From contig NZ_CP043575.1 of assembly GCF_014076495.1 (NCBI RefSeq), forward strand, positions 1,984,001-2,048,000: a stretch of DNA of 64,000 nt, given 5' to 3'. The notes beneath the pieces are model-generated. The model was not told where the DNA came from. It saw only the letters and a list, made by a program, of their open reading frames with translations, and ran no database searches. Made by a program: the position numbers and the translations under genes. Shown in pieces: positions 14,827 to 24,200 of the stretch. Source of the stretch: Comamonas koreensis. GTDB taxonomy: Bacteria > Pseudomonadota > Gammaproteobacteria > Burkholderiales > Burkholderiaceae_C. The number at the start of each line of letters is the position of its first letter. Position 1 is the stretch's first letter.

Positions 14827-16047
14827 ATGTCGCAATACAACGAAATGCAAGTGCCTAATGGCGTGCCCGTGAAGATGTGGACCAATGGCGTGCCGGTCGA
14901 GGCCGAAGCGCAGAACCAGCTGGCCAATATCTCGCGCCTGCCGGTGGTGTTCAAGCACGTGGCGGTGATGCCTGATGTCCACTTGGGGATTGGTGCCACC
15001 ATCGGCTCGGTGGTGCCTACGCTCAAGGCCATCATCCCGGCGGCGGTGGGGGTGGACCTGGGTTGCGGAATGATGGCCTGCAAGACCACGTTGACGGCCA
15101 GCGATCTGCCCGACAACCTGGCGCCGATCCGCGCTGCGATCGAGCGGGCAGTGCCGGTGGGGATGACGCCCAAGCGCTATGGCCGCGACAAGGGAAGCTG
15201 GGAGACGCCGCCTGAGGAAACCGATGCCGCCTGGACGGGCCTGGTCAAGGAGTTCGACGAGATCTGCGAAGCGCACCCGCGCATGAAGAACACCAACAAC
15301 TACAAGCACCTGGGAACCCTGGGGTCCGGTAACCACTTCATCGAAGTCTGCCTGGACGAGAACCAAGCCGTGTGGATCATGCTGCATTCGGGCTCGCGCG
15401 GGGTGGGAAACGCCATTGGCACCCACTTCATCGAGCTGGCCAAGAAGGATGCCGAGCTGCACCAGCGCAACCTGCCCGATAAGGACCTGGCCTACTTTGA
15501 AGAAGGCGCCGCCTACTTTGGCGACTATGTCAAAGCGGTGGGTTGGGCGCAGAAGTTTGCGCGTGCCAACCGCGAGGTGATGATGGTTCGCGTGATCCAT
15601 GCCTTGAAGAAGGTGATCAGCAAACCGTTCGAGACGCACCTGGAAGCGGTGAACTGCCACCACAACTATGTGCAACGCGAGACGCACTTTGGCCAGGAGG
15701 TGTTTGTGACCCGCAAGGGCGCGGTGAGCGCACGCCAGGGTGAGCTGGGCATCATCCCGGGAAGCATGGGGGTCAAGAGCTTTATCGTGCGCGGTAAAGG
15801 CAACCCCGAGAGCTTCAACAGCTGCAGCCACGGTGCCGGTCGCACGATGAGCCGGACCAAGGCCAAGAAGCTGTTCACCGTCGAGGACCAGATGCGCGCC
15901 ACCGAAGGCGTGGAATGCCGCAAGGACGCCGAGGTGATCGACGAGATCCCCATGGCCTACAAGGATATCGACGCGGTGATGGCGGCGCAAAGCGACCTGG
16001 TGGAGGTGGTGTACACGCTCAAGCAGGTGGTGTGTGTGAAGGGGTAA
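14827..16047 (+). CDS. rtcB: RtcB, 3'-phosphate/5'-hydroxyl RNA ligase
   Basis: 406 residues, the usual length of the short bacterial form. Joins RNA 2',3'-cyclic-phosphate or 3'-phosphate ends to 5'-OH ends with GTP and Mn2+. The metal-site motif VGVDLGCGM has D77 and C80. Further ligands lie in SGNHFIE and LHSGSRGVGN, and H335 in CSHGAGRTMSR is the residue that becomes guanylylated. It follows the Y-RNA array by 77 bp on the same strand. The ligase could repair tRNAs or other RNAs cut by toxins. Whether the Y RNAs are substrates or regulators is unknown. Confidence 0.97.
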   Translation: MSQYNEMQVPNGVPVKMWTNGVPVEAEAQNQLANISRLPVVFKHVAVMPDVHLGIGATIGSVVPTLKAIIPAAVGVDLGCGMMACKTTLTASDLPDNLAPIRAAIERAVPVGMTPKRYGRDKGSWETPPEETDAAWTGLVKEFDEICEAHPRMKNTNNYKHLGTLGSGNHFIEVCLDENQAVWIMLHSGSRGVGNAIGTHFIELAKKDAELHQRNLPDKDLAYFEEGAAYFGDYVKAVGWAQKFARANREVMMVRVIHALKKVISKPFETHLEAVNCHHNYVQRETHFGQEVFVTRKGAVSARQGELGIIPGSMGVKSFIVRGKGNPESFNSCSHGAGRTMSRTKAKKLFTVEDQMRATEGVECRKDAEVIDEIPMAYKDIDAVMAAQSDLVEVVYTLKQVVCVKG

Positions 16048-16089
16048 AAAGGGGGCGGCCATGGGGCCGCAACCCTGAGGAGAAGGGTG

Positions 16090-16746
16090 ATGAAGAGCAA
16101 TAAGCAACGTCGACACGAGATCAAGCAGCGCCGTTGGGCGCGCATGGAGGCGCAGCGTGAAGCAGCGTTACGCCCAGCCATGCCGCATGGCGCCTTGGCT
16201 GCTGATGTGCAGCGCCTTGAACTGATCCACGGCGCGCCTTTTTGGCTCCCCGGTTACTACGTCGATATCAGCTACCGCTGCTGTGATTGCGGCGCCGCCT
16301 GTGTCTGGACCGCGCAGGACCAGAAATGGTGGTACGAGCAAGTGCAAGGCAGCCTGTATGCCAGTGCCAGCCGCTGCAAGGACTGCCGTGCGCGGCACCG
16401 CGCCTGGCGCCAAAGCCATTGCGATGCGGCCGAGATGGCAGCCTTGCGTGCGCTATGGCGTGCCCGCCCCGATGCGTCTGCCCGTGCCCGTGTGTATGCC
16501 GCCTTGCAGTCCAAGGCGCCGGATCTGCGCAGCCTGGCAGCGCAGGCCCTCGCCTGGTGGTGGGTGCAGTTTGGTGACAAGCCCGCGCATGCGCAGCTGG
16601 AGGCGCTGAGCCTGGAGCGCAGCTGGGCGCCGCGTATCGACCGCATCTTGCGGCGCCAGGTAGAGCTGCGTCCCGGTGTGCATCGCGTCTGCCGAGTAGT
16701 GGCCTATCCCCGCGTGACCATGGGCGCTGCGCTGTCCGGTCACTGA
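16090..16746 (+). CDS. Zinc-ribbon protein of the rtc operon, function unknown
   Basis: 218 residues from ATG 16090, with AGGAG 7 bp before it (a GTG one codon earlier is less well placed). The basic N-terminus (residues 1-28, MKSNKQRRHEIKQRRWARME) is rich in Arg/Lys, as in nucleic-acid-binding tails. A zinc ribbon follows: C64-x2-C67 and C96-x2-C99, with extra C65 and C71, around VWTAQDQKWWYEQ, which resembles the probable zinc-ribbon family zf-trcl. The rest is helical and unrecognised. It lies 42 bp behind rtcB and 51 bp before rtcA, so it is almost surely co-expressed with the two RNA-repair enzymes. Confidence 0.8.
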   Translation: MKSNKQRRHEIKQRRWARMEAQREAALRPAMPHGALAADVQRLELIHGAPFWLPGYYVDISYRCCDCGAACVWTAQDQKWWYEQVQGSLYASASRCKDCRARHRAWRQSHCDAAEMAALRALWRARPDASARARVYAALQSKAPDLRSLAAQALAWWWVQFGDKPAHAQLEALSLERSWAPRIDRILRRQVELRPGVHRVCRVVAYPRVTMGAALSGH

Positions 16747-16797
16747 GCCAGCGCAGGTAAATCAGAAGAAGAAAACAGAGAGAGGGAAACGATTCCA

Positions 16798-17868
16798 ATG
16801 CAAATCGCAAGCCAATCCATAGAAAAGGGCCTGGTCGAGATCGACGGCTCGCAAGGCGAGGGCGGTGGCCAGATGCTGCGCACGGCGCTGGCGCTGTCGG
16901 TCATCACGCAAAGGCCGCTGGCGATGCACAGCATCCGGGCCAGGCGCTCCAAGCCGGGGCTGATGCGCCAGCACCTGGCCTGTGTGCAGGCCGCGCAGAC
17001 CATCAGCGATGCGCAGCTGTCGCCCATCGCTGCGGGCGTGACGGAGCTGCAGTTTGCGCCGGTGACGCTCAAGGCCGGGGACTACCGCTTCCCGATCTCG
17101 GGCGCGGGCAGCGCCATGCTGGTGCTGCAGACGGTGCTGCCGGCGCTGCTGATGGCCGATGGCGCGAGCACGGTGCAGCTGGCGGGCGGCACGCACAACC
17201 CGCTGGCGCCCAATTTCCACTTCATTGAACGCGCCTATGCGCCCTTGGTGGCGCGCATGGGGGCAGGCCTGGATATGCGGCTGCGCCGCTTTGGTTTTTA
17301 CCCGGCGGGTGGTGGCGAGGCGCTGGCCTGCATCAGCCCGGCAGCGCAGGGTTTGCAGCCTTTTGACCTGCTGGCGCGCGGCATGCTGCAGCATGTGTCG
17401 GTGGAGGCGGTCTGCGCGGCCGTGCCGCGCGGCGTTGCGATGCGCGAGTTTGATGAGCTGGCGCGGCTGACCGGTTGGGACCGGCGCGCGATGGAGCTGC
17501 TGCCGGTGGACCAGGAGGAAGGCCCGGGCAATCTGCTGCAGGCCACCTTGCGCTATGACCATGTCACCGAGCTGTTCTGGTGCCTGGGCGCGCATGGCGT
17601 CTCGTCCGAAGCGGTGGCGCGCAAGCTCTGCCAGGACCTGCGCGATTACCAGAAAAAGCCCGATGCTGCCGTTTGTGCCTACCTGGCCGACCAGCTCTTG
17701 CTGCTGCAGGCGCTGGCCGTGTGGCAAAGCGGCCAGCCCGCTGCCTTTAGCTGCAGCGAGGCCAGCGCGCACCTGTACAGCAATATGGCGGTGATTGCGC
17801 AGTTTCTGCCGCTGCGCATGTCGATTGAAACAGCCAGTGCGCCCGTGGTGCGGATCGCTCCGCTCTAG
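16798..17868 (+). CDS. rtcA: RtcA, RNA 3'-terminal phosphate cyclase
   Basis: 356 residues (E. coli ~338). Converts RNA 3'-phosphate to 2',3'-cyclic phosphate with ATP. EGGGQMLRTALALS near residues 21-34 is the family's RNA/ATP-binding motif, FPISGAGSAMLVLQT lies in the insert-flanking core, and H325 in SAHLYSNMAVIAQ is at the position of the catalytic His that becomes adenylylated. Last gene of the sigma54 unit; a YkgJ-like gene comes in from the other strand 39 bp later. Confidence 0.96.
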   Translation: MQIASQSIEKGLVEIDGSQGEGGGQMLRTALALSVITQRPLAMHSIRARRSKPGLMRQHLACVQAAQTISDAQLSPIAAGVTELQFAPVTLKAGDYRFPISGAGSAMLVLQTVLPALLMADGASTVQLAGGTHNPLAPNFHFIERAYAPLVARMGAGLDMRLRRFGFYPAGGGEALACISPAAQGLQPFDLLARGMLQHVSVEAVCAAVPRGVAMREFDELARLTGWDRRAMELLPVDQEEGPGNLLQATLRYDHVTELFWCLGAHGVSSEAVARKLCQDLRDYQKKPDAAVCAYLADQLLLLQALAVWQSGQPAAFSCSEASAHLYSNMAVIAQFLPLRMSIETASAPVVRIAPL

Positions 17869-17907
17869 CGCCGCTGTAGCGCAACGCATCGGGCGGTGGG
17901 GGGCTGG

Positions 17908-18228
17908 CTAGTACAGCCCGCCTTCCAGCGCCGGCATACCATGGCGCAGGCGTGCCTTGTTGCAGGCCTCGCTGCCGGCGGCAAACTCCCGGCAGGGCGA
18001 GGGGCGCCATTCATAAATGCCGCAGGCGGCTTGCTGGCCGATGGTGCCGGTCAAGGCCGCGCAGCGCGGGCGGGCATAGTCGGTGCCGCGCATGCGGCTG
18101 GTGGTGTCGTTGACCTCTTCGGCCAGGCCCGAGGGCACACGCCCCCCGTTGCTGTCGCATTCATGGACCGAAAAATCAACGCGAAAGCTGGCGCAGCAGG
18201 CGCCGCAACTGAGGCAGGGATGGGACAT
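17908..18228 (-). CDS. YkgJ-family Cys-rich metal-binding protein
   Basis: 106 residues from ATG 18228 (the frame continues upstream through a terminator). CLSCGACCASF at residues 5-15 gives the CxxCxxCC cluster, and further Cys occur in RCAAL, ACGIYEWRPSPC and EACN. This spacing is that of the YkgJ (zinc- or iron-chelate-binding) family. No partner is suggested by context: it is convergent with rtcA and lies downstream of the proX terminator. Confidence 0.8.
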   Translation of the reverse strand: MSHPCLSCGACCASFRVDFSVHECDSNGGRVPSGLAEEVNDTTSRMRGTDYARPRCAALTGTIGQQAACGIYEWRPSPCREFAAGSEACNKARLRHGMPALEGGLY

Positions 18229-18281
18229 GGGGCATGGGCGTTGTTTGGCGGCTATTGTAGTTTTGCGCCGCTGAACGCCAC

Positions 18282-18307
18282 AAAAAAGCCCGCTGGGTGA
18301 GCGGGCT
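18282..18307 (-). terminator. Rho-independent terminator of the proVWX operon
   Basis: AGCCCGCT (18287-18294) pairs with AGCGGGCT (18300-18307) around GGGTG. Six A on the + strand at 18282-18287 read as a U-run in leftward transcripts. It lies 25 bp after the last proX stop codon. Confidence 0.9.
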
Positions 18308-18332
18308 CGGGTGGGCACGGCGAGTGCCAAAC

Positions 18333-19346
18333 TTATTTGGCGGCCAGCGCTTGCTTGATCCAGCCATCAAACTTGGCCTGGTTGTTCTTGATCCAGCTGT
18401 CCACATGGCGCTGGATATCGGCAGTCTTGTTTTCGCCGTTGCGCATCAGCAGGTTCTGGGCGGTGATGTCTTCAATGGGCACCTGCATGGTGGCAAACAG
18501 CTTGGCGGCGGCCGGGTTGGCGTCGGTCCATTTTTTGTTCGCGAGGATGTACTGGTTGTTCACTTTGAAGCCATAGTTCTTGCCGTTGGGCAGGCGGGTG
18601 TCGTCATCGCCCTTGGCATTGGGGATATTGGGCACCTGCAGCCAGACGACATCCTGGCCGGGCTTGAGCACGCCGTTGACCCAGTAGGGGGTCCAGACAT
18701 AGTAGAGCACCGGCTTGCCCGATTGGTAGCGGGCGATGGTGTCGGCAATCAGCGCCGCATAGTTGCCCTGGCGGTGGGTCACGCTGCCTTCCAGGCCCAG
18801 GCCCTTGAGGTGCTTGTTGATCGCCAGCTCGCAGCCCCAACCGGGGTTGCAGCCGGTCAGATCGGCCTTGCCATCGCCATCGGTGTCAAACAGCCTGGCG
18901 ATCTTGGGGTCCTTGAGCTGCATGATGTCGGTGATCTTGTACTTCTCGGCCGTGGCTTTGTCGATCAGGTAGCCCTGGGCTGCATTGGTCGAGAACATGC
19001 CCTCACGGTAGAAGACCTTGGCGCCGCCATTGCGCTCATAAAACTCCTGGTGCAGCGGAATCCAGTGGTTGGCCATAAAGGTGGCATCGCCCTGGCCGAC
19101 CACCACGTGCTCGGTGCCGTTCTCCAGCCCCTTGGGGTCCTTGACGGTGTAGCCCAGCTTTTCCAGCGCGCGCGAGACGATCAGGGTCTGGAACATCTCT
19201 TCATCCACGGTGCCCAGCAGCGGCAGCACATCCTTGCCCTTGCCGGGCAGGTCTTGCGCCTGGGCGAAGGGCCCCCAGGCCATCAAGGAGATGGCGGCGG
19301 CGCAGGCCAGGTGGATGGGGCGATTGAAGCGGTTTTTATCAGTCAT
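18333..19346 (-). CDS. proX: Glycine betaine/proline-betaine ABC transporter, substrate-binding protein (copy A)
   Basis: 337 residues from ATG 19346. Signal peptide of ~30 residues ending [12 protein letters not shown]. Periplasmic ProX-type ligand-binding protein of a type that keeps the [20 protein letters not shown] stretch (~residues 150-170), a region also present in the neighbouring copy. It belongs to a leftward unit proV-proW-proX-proX. Copy A lies last, 234 bp behind copy B, and is followed by the terminator. It probably gives the transporter a second ligand specificity or dosage. Confidence 0.93.
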   Translation of the reverse strand: MTDKNRFNRPIHLACAAAISLMAWGPFAQAQDLPGKGKDVLPLLGTVDEEMFQTLIVSRALEKLGYTVKDPKGLENGTEHVVVGQGDATFMANHWIPLHQEFYERNGGAKVFYREGMFSTNAAQGYLIDKATAEKYKITDIMQLKDPKIARLFDTDGDGKADLTGCNPGWGCELAINKHLKGLGLEGSVTHRQGNYAALIADTIARYQSGKPVLYYVWTPYWVNGVLKPGQDVVWLQVPNIPNAKGDDDTRLPNGKNYGFKVNNQYILANKKWTDANPAAAKLFATMQVPIEDITAQNLLMRNGENKTADIQRHVDSWIKNNQAKFDGWIKQALAAK

Positions 19347-19580
19347 GGTCTTCTCCTTGGATGGATACGCGATGCACCAGAGGTGCACCGAGAGGGAACA
19401 TGGGCAGCCCTGGGGCAAGACGGCGCCCGGGCCGGCCGGTGGTGCCGGGTGGTCTGTGTGCAGCTTGCGGGGGGCTTGGGGCGGGGCAGCGCTGGCGCTG
19501 CAGCGGTGGGCATGGCGGCATGCCCCTGGGGGAAGGCACCGGCCCGGCAAGATCCTGCCAGGCTGGTGTTGCCAGCTGGC

Positions 19581-20636
19581 TTATTGCGCCTTGGCGGCGT
19601 CCAGCGCCGTCTTGATCCAGCCGTCAAACTCGGCCTGGTGGGCCTTGATCCAGCCGTCGGCATGGCGCTCGATATCGGCAGGCTTGTTCTGGCCGTCCTT
19701 CATCGCCAGGTTCTGCGCGTTGATGTCCGCGACCGGCAGCTTCATGATTGCAAACAGCTTGGCGGCCGCTGGGTTGGCTTCGGCGAACTTCTTGTTGGCG
19801 ACGATCTTCTGGGTGTTGAGCGGGAAGCCGTAGTTCTTGCCGTTGGGCAGCGCAGTCTTCAGATCGGCCTGGTTGCCGGGCAGTGCGGTGAACGGCACTT
19901 GCAGCCAGACAACATCACGGCCAGGGCGCAGCTCGGCGCTGACCCAGTATGGCGTCCAGGTGTAGTAGAGGATGGGCTTGCCGGACTTGTAGCGGGCGAT
20001 GGTGTCGGCCATCAGCGCGGCATAGGTGCCTTGCACATGGGTGACGGTATCGCGCAGCTTGTAGGCAGTCAGCTGATGCTCGATTGCGCCTTCGCAGCCC
20101 CAGCCGGGGGTGCAGCCGGTCAGGTCGGCCTTGCCGTCCCCGTCGGTGTCAAACAGCTTGGCAATCTTGGGGTCCTTGAGCTGCTCGATATTGGTGATCT
20201 TGTGCTCATCGGCGGTCTTCTTGTCGATCAGATAGCCCTGCACGGCGCTGGTCGAGTACTCGCCTTCGCGGTAGAGCTTGTCGGCGCCGCCGGCATTCTT
20301 GTAGAAGTCGGCCTGCAGCGGATCCCAGTGGTCGGCCATGTAGGTGGCGTCGCCGTTGCCGATCGCCACGTGGGCGGTGGCATATTCCACTTCGCGGATG
20401 GGCTGCACGTCATAGCCGAGCTTTTGCATGGCCTTGTTGACCAACAGGGTCTGGAAGGTTTCTTCGGCGATCGAGCTTTGCAGCGGCTGGACCTTGATGT
20501 CCTTGCCGGGCAGGTCCTGGGCCATCGCATGGCCGGCGGCGGCGAGGCCAGCGGCCAGCAAGCTGGTGGTCAGCAGGCTTTTGACCAGGCGGGTGGGGGC
20601 GGCGAAGGCCTGCCAGGAATGGGCGGTGGATGTCAT
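19581..20636 (-). CDS. proX: Glycine betaine/proline-betaine ABC transporter, substrate-binding protein (copy B)
   Basis: 351 residues. Long signal peptide ending [15 protein letters not shown]. Clear paralogue of the next gene: both share DLPGK, the EE-x-FQTL motif, [20 protein letters not shown] and the ILYY/VLYY-x-WTPYWV ligand-site segment (Trp residues of the aromatic betaine box). It lies 123 bp behind proW. The two copies differ mainly in the C-terminal lobe and in an insertion near [15 protein letters not shown]. Confidence 0.93.
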   Translation of the reverse strand: MTSTAHSWQAFAAPTRLVKSLLTTSLLAAGLAAAGHAMAQDLPGKDIKVQPLQSSIAEETFQTLLVNKAMQKLGYDVQPIREVEYATAHVAIGNGDATYMADHWDPLQADFYKNAGGADKLYREGEYSTSAVQGYLIDKKTADEHKITNIEQLKDPKIAKLFDTDGDGKADLTGCTPGWGCEGAIEHQLTAYKLRDTVTHVQGTYAALMADTIARYKSGKPILYYTWTPYWVSAELRPGRDVVWLQVPFTALPGNQADLKTALPNGKNYGFPLNTQKIVANKKFAEANPAAAKLFAIMKLPVADINAQNLAMKDGQNKPADIERHADGWIKAHQAEFDGWIKTALDAAKAQ

Positions 20637-20759
20637 GGATGCTCCTTGTTTGGGGTTCGGCGGGCACGCGCTGCGTGCCGCCGATCAATGCACAAATGGG
20701 GGGCCAAGAGGGCGAGCAGGGCAGCCTTGGCCAACGGGTGTGGGCTGCCCCGCCTGGGC

Positions 20760-22049
20760 TTAGGCGGCAGGTACGGCGTCCTGGCCGGGCTGCGTGGCTG
20801 CCTGTGCCTGCTTTTGGGCCGCTGCCTGGGGCAGGGGCTTGGGCGCAGGGCTGGCTTCAGGCTTGTGCAGGGCGCGGGCGATGAGGCCGGCCGGGCCGGT
20901 CTGCCACCAGTGGCGCACGCCGCGGCGTGGCTGGCCCATGGCCTGGGTGATGCGGTCGAGCAAAATAGCCAGCAGCACAATGCCCAGGCCGCCAACAGTG
21001 GCCAGGCCCATGTCCAGGCGGCCAATACCGCGCAGCACCATCTGGCCCAGGCCGCCCACGGCGATCATCGAGGCAATCACCACCATCGACAGCGACAGCA
21101 TCAGCGACTGGTTGATACCGGCCATGATCGAGGGCATGGACAGCGGCAGCTGCACCTTCCACAGCAATTGCAGTGGCGAGGCGCCATAGGCACGGCTCGC
21201 TTCGATCAGGTCAGGCCGGACCTGGCGGATACCCAGGTTGGTCAGGCGCACCAGCGGTGGCAGTGCAAACACGATGGTCACCACAACGCCTGGCACATTG
21301 CCAATGCCAAACAGCATCACCACCGGCACCAGGTAGACGAAGGCCGGGGTGGTCTGCATGGCGTCCAGCACCGGGCGGAAGAACTTCTGCGCCCGGTCGC
21401 TGCTGGCCAGCAAGATGCCCAGCGGCAGACCGATGATGATGCAGAAGGCCAGCGAGGTCAGCACCAGCGACAGGGTGACCATGGCTTCGTGCCAGATGCC
21501 CAGCATGCCGATGATCAGCAGCGACACCACGGCCCCAATGGCCAGGGCGCCGCCGGCAAATTGCCAGGCGATCAGCGCCAGGATCGCCACCATCGCGAGC
21601 ATCGGGATGGCGGTCAGAAAATGCTCCACACCGGTGAGCGTGGCGTCAATCGGCGCGCGCACGGTCTGGAAGAAGGGGCGGAAATTGGCCACCACCCAGG
21701 TCAGGCCACTGTTGATCCAGTCCTGCACCGGCAGGCTGCCGTCCCAGAGCTGGCTCAGGTGGAAACCGCTGTCATGGGCGGCCTGCGCATGCTGCGCTGC
21801 GGCCTGGGCGGCATCCGCGGTCTGGCCCACGGCGTCGGGGCCGCCCAGCCAGTCGGTGTTGCCCGAGACATTGCCCACGGCAACCCAGGGGTCGTCCACC
21901 GGTGCGGCCTGGGCGGGTGCTGCTGCCGCGTCAGTAGCGTCGGTGGAGGTCCATGCGGTGGCCGCGCTCGAGCTGGTCGATGCGGTATCGGCCCAAGGGT
22001 CGGCAGCGGCAGTGTTCTGGGCGATGGTCAGCGTGTTGTCGGTACTCAT
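20760..22049 (-). CDS. proW: Glycine betaine/proline-betaine ABC transporter, permease
   Basis: 429 residues, longer than E. coli ProW (354). The first ~95 residues are an Ala/Asp-rich, low-complexity cytoplasmic extension, and the last ~45 (after [13 protein letters not shown]) are Ala/Gln-rich. In between lie about 7 TM segments with the ABC-permease EAA loop at [20 protein letters not shown]. It overlaps proV by four bases (ATGA), giving translational coupling. Confidence 0.95.
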   Translation of the reverse strand: MSTDNTLTIAQNTAAADPWADTASTSSSAATAWTSTDATDAAAAPAQAAPVDDPWVAVGNVSGNTDWLGGPDAVGQTADAAQAAAQHAQAAHDSGFHLSQLWDGSLPVQDWINSGLTWVVANFRPFFQTVRAPIDATLTGVEHFLTAIPMLAMVAILALIAWQFAGGALAIGAVVSLLIIGMLGIWHEAMVTLSLVLTSLAFCIIIGLPLGILLASSDRAQKFFRPVLDAMQTTPAFVYLVPVVMLFGIGNVPGVVVTIVFALPPLVRLTNLGIRQVRPDLIEASRAYGASPLQLLWKVQLPLSMPSIMAGINQSLMLSLSMVVIASMIAVGGLGQMVLRGIGRLDMGLATVGGLGIVLLAILLDRITQAMGQPRRGVRHWWQTGPAGLIARALHKPEASPAPKPLPQAAAQKQAQAATQPGQDAVPAA

Positions 22050-23350
22050 GCGGCACTCCTGTTGTCGTTGTTGCCGGTATTGGCGGCGTCAGCGGCAGCG
22101 GCCTCGGTGGCCGCTTGCATGGCGATCACCGCAGGGTCGGTGGGCGGCACGGGCGGCGTGTCGCGGTCCAAGAAGCGCAGCAGGGTGTTCTTGCTAATCG
22201 CGCCGACAAAGCGCCCATCGGCACGCAGCACCGGCAGCGGGCAGGGGGCCTGCGCGACCTGGCCAAACAGGTCGGCCACCAGCGCGTCTTCGGCAATGGG
22301 CTCGACCTTGTCCAGGTAGGCATGCTGCAGACCCAACGGGCCGACATGGCCTTTCAAGGCATTGCGCAGGGATTCGGTCGAGACAGTGCCCAGGTACTGC
22401 TTGCGGGGCGAGACGACATAGGCGAAATCCCGGTCTTCGTCCTGCAGCAGCTGCATGGCGGCGCGGGCGCCGCGCTGGTCGCTTTCCTTGACGACGGTGA
22501 TGGCGCGGCGCGCGATATCGGCGGCCTTGAACACGGCTGCGGCATCCACGCCCTGGATAAAGGCGCGCACGTAGTCGTTGGCAGGGTTGCGCAAAATATC
22601 GTCGGGCGTGCCGACCTGCTGGACCATGCCGTCCTTCATGATGGCAATGCGGTCGCCGATGCGCATCGCTTCGTCCAGATCATGCGAGATGAAGACGATG
22701 GTGCGGCGCTTGATCTCCTGCAGGCGCATCAGCTCGGACTGCATCTCCGTGCGGATAATGGGGTCGAGCGCCGAGAAGGCCTCGTCCATCAGCAGGATCG
22801 AGGGGTCCGATGCCAGCGCCCGGGCCAGGCCCACGCGCTGCTGCATGCCGCCCGAGAGCTCATCGGGGTAGCTCGCGCCCCAGCCGGCCAGGCCCACCTG
22901 CTCGAGCGCTTGCTCGGCAGCGGTGAGGCGCTCTTCGCGGGCCACGCCGGCCAACTCCAGGCCGAACGCGGTGTTCTCCACCACGGTGAGGTGGGGCATC
23001 AGTGCAAAGGACTGGAACACCATCGAGATGTCCTTGCGGCGCAGTGCGCGCAGCTTGCTGTCGGACAGTTGGTTGATGTCCTGGCCATCGACGACGATGG
23101 CGCCGCTGGTGGGCTCGATCAGGCGGTTGAGCATGCGCACCAGCGTGGACTTGCCCGAGCCCGACAGGCCCATCACGACAAAGATTTCACCGGCTTCGAT
23201 CGTGAAGTTGGCGTCAAACACGCCGATGGAGTTGCCGGTCTTCTCCATGACTTCTTGTTTGGTGGCGCCTTTGCGCACCAGCTCGAGCGCGGCTTTTGGG
23301 GAATCTCCGAACACCTTGAAGACGTGCTCGATACGGATTTGTTTGGCCAT
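22046..23350 (-). CDS. proV: Glycine betaine/proline-betaine ABC transporter, ATPase
   Basis: 434 residues. Walker [10 protein letters not shown] (~residues 58-66), Q-loop FQSFALMPH, signature [15 protein letters not shown], Walker [14 protein letters not shown] and switch His in [10 protein letters not shown]-terminal tandem CBS-like regions (~residues 290-400) are those by which osmotic ABC ATPases sense ionic strength or c-di-AMP in related systems. First gene of the leftward operon. Energises osmoprotectant import. Confidence 0.97.
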   Translation of the reverse strand: MAKQIRIEHVFKVFGDSPKAALELVRKGATKQEVMEKTGNSIGVFDANFTIEAGEIFVVMGLSGSGKSTLVRMLNRLIEPTSGAIVVDGQDINQLSDSKLRALRRKDISMVFQSFALMPHLTVVENTAFGLELAGVAREERLTAAEQALEQVGLAGWGASYPDELSGGMQQRVGLARALASDPSILLMDEAFSALDPIIRTEMQSELMRLQEIKRRTIVFISHDLDEAMRIGDRIAIMKDGMVQQVGTPDDILRNPANDYVRAFIQGVDAAAVFKAADIARRAITVVKESDQRGARAAMQLLQDEDRDFAYVVSPRKQYLGTVSTESLRNALKGHVGPLGLQHAYLDKVEPIAEDALVADLFGQVAQAPCPLPVLRADGRFVGAISKNTLLRFLDRDTPPVPPTDPAVIAMQAATEAAAADAANTGNNDNRSAA

Positions 23351-23593
23351 GTGTGGCTCCTCCCTAAGTTGTAGTGGCTACAACGCTGAAGACGCCCATG
23401 AAGGGCGTCGTCCAGCACGGGACCGTCAATCTCTCAACCCTGATGCCGATAGCTGCGCCTGGCTGTCGAAGCGACAACCATGGCAAGCCCTCGTGGGGTG
23501 GGCAGGCCACGCAATGTGACCAACAATTTCTGCCTGTACCGGGCGTGCATGCCAGCAGCGATGGGCTCCAGGGTCGAGCCGGGTACAGGGTCT

Positions 23594-23779
23594 CTCGTGC
23601 GCATTGAAACCCGATGGTTTCAATCACGCGAGCGCGGCGGACACTGTAAAAAGGCCACCACGCCGGGGCATCAGGGCCGGGAATATTCCGGCCTGTTGAC
23701 GGACTTTGGCGCGACGCCAAAGACCCGACGGAGACGATCCGCACCTGTCAGAAAGGCACGGATTACCTGCGTTGCAGGT
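23594..23779 (-). promoter_or_regulatory. Structured upstream region of proV (five successive hairpins), possible leader RNA
   Basis: Read leftward toward proV: ACCTGC-AAC-GCAGGT (23779-23765); a 27-nt hairpin with ATCCG/CGGAT ends (23763-23737); CTTTGGCG-TCG-CGCCAAAG (23722-23704, perfect 8 bp); CAGGCCGG-AATATT-CCGGCCCTG with one bulge (23695-23672); and a long hairpin with a perfect 9-bp core ATTGAAACC / GGTTTCAAT (23624-23603) extended by CTCG/CGAG (23632-23594). GGCCTTTTT at 23655-23647 could form an alternative terminator with AGGCC at 23694-23690. No known riboswitch class is recognised. The proV start lies 244 bp further on. Confidence 0.5.
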
Positions 23780-23890
23780 TGTAAAACATCCTTTAAGTAT
23801 ACGTATTGGAAATATAGAAGTCAAAAAAAGCGGGTTTCATCCGGGCGAATTTGGCGTTCTACACGGCCATTTGCAGCATCTGATTTCTGG

Positions 23891-23913
23891 ATTGCTACTT
23901 TTTTAATAGCAAT
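23891..23913. repeat. Short AT-rich palindrome in the proV/UPF0114 intergenic region
   Basis: ATTGCTA-CTTTTTTAA-TAGCAAT, perfect 7-bp arms. From memory, short GCTA-poly(T)-TAGC palindromes recur between genes in Comamonadaceae. The surrounding stretch 23780-24148 is the most AT-rich in the window and holds no gene I can support. Confidence 0.4.
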
Positions 23914-24148
23914 AAAAAACCAAATATGGTCGGATCAAGCGGTCAGGACTTTGCATGAACATGAAACATATAGTTTCAATTTTATGCGGAGCCATTGCCG
24001 AAAAGACCCCAATTTTAGCAATTGCGAACCGATCGCGTTGCTTGTGCTATGGATGCTGTCTTTTAAGGGTAAATGACTGCTGATATCTGAAAACCAAAGG
24101 TTGCCTTGTAGGAATTTCTCGCCAATACGGATCTCCAAAGCGCCCATG

Positions 24149-24174
24149 AAAAAGCCCCGCACGGGGGCGGGGCT
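24149..24174 (-). terminator. Terminator of the UPF0114 gene
   Basis: AGCCCCGC (24153-24160) pairs with GCGGGGCT (24167-24174). A run of five A on the + strand (24149-24153) gives the U-run for leftward transcripts. Begins 26 bp after the gene's stop. Confidence 0.85.
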
Positions 24175-24200
24175 GGAGGGGGCGCGAAGCGGCTGATGGA

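Noticed and set aside
18297..22319. Very long open frame (1340 codons) antisense to the proVWX genes
   Set aside because: Low-complexity His/Gly/Val-rich translation, exactly opposite four well-supported genes. Such shadows are common in GC-rich DNA.
23480..24076. Open frame of 198 codons in the proV upstream region
   Set aside because: No family resemblance, Arg/Lys/Ser-rich mixed translation, runs through the hairpins and into AT-rich DNA without a ribosome site.
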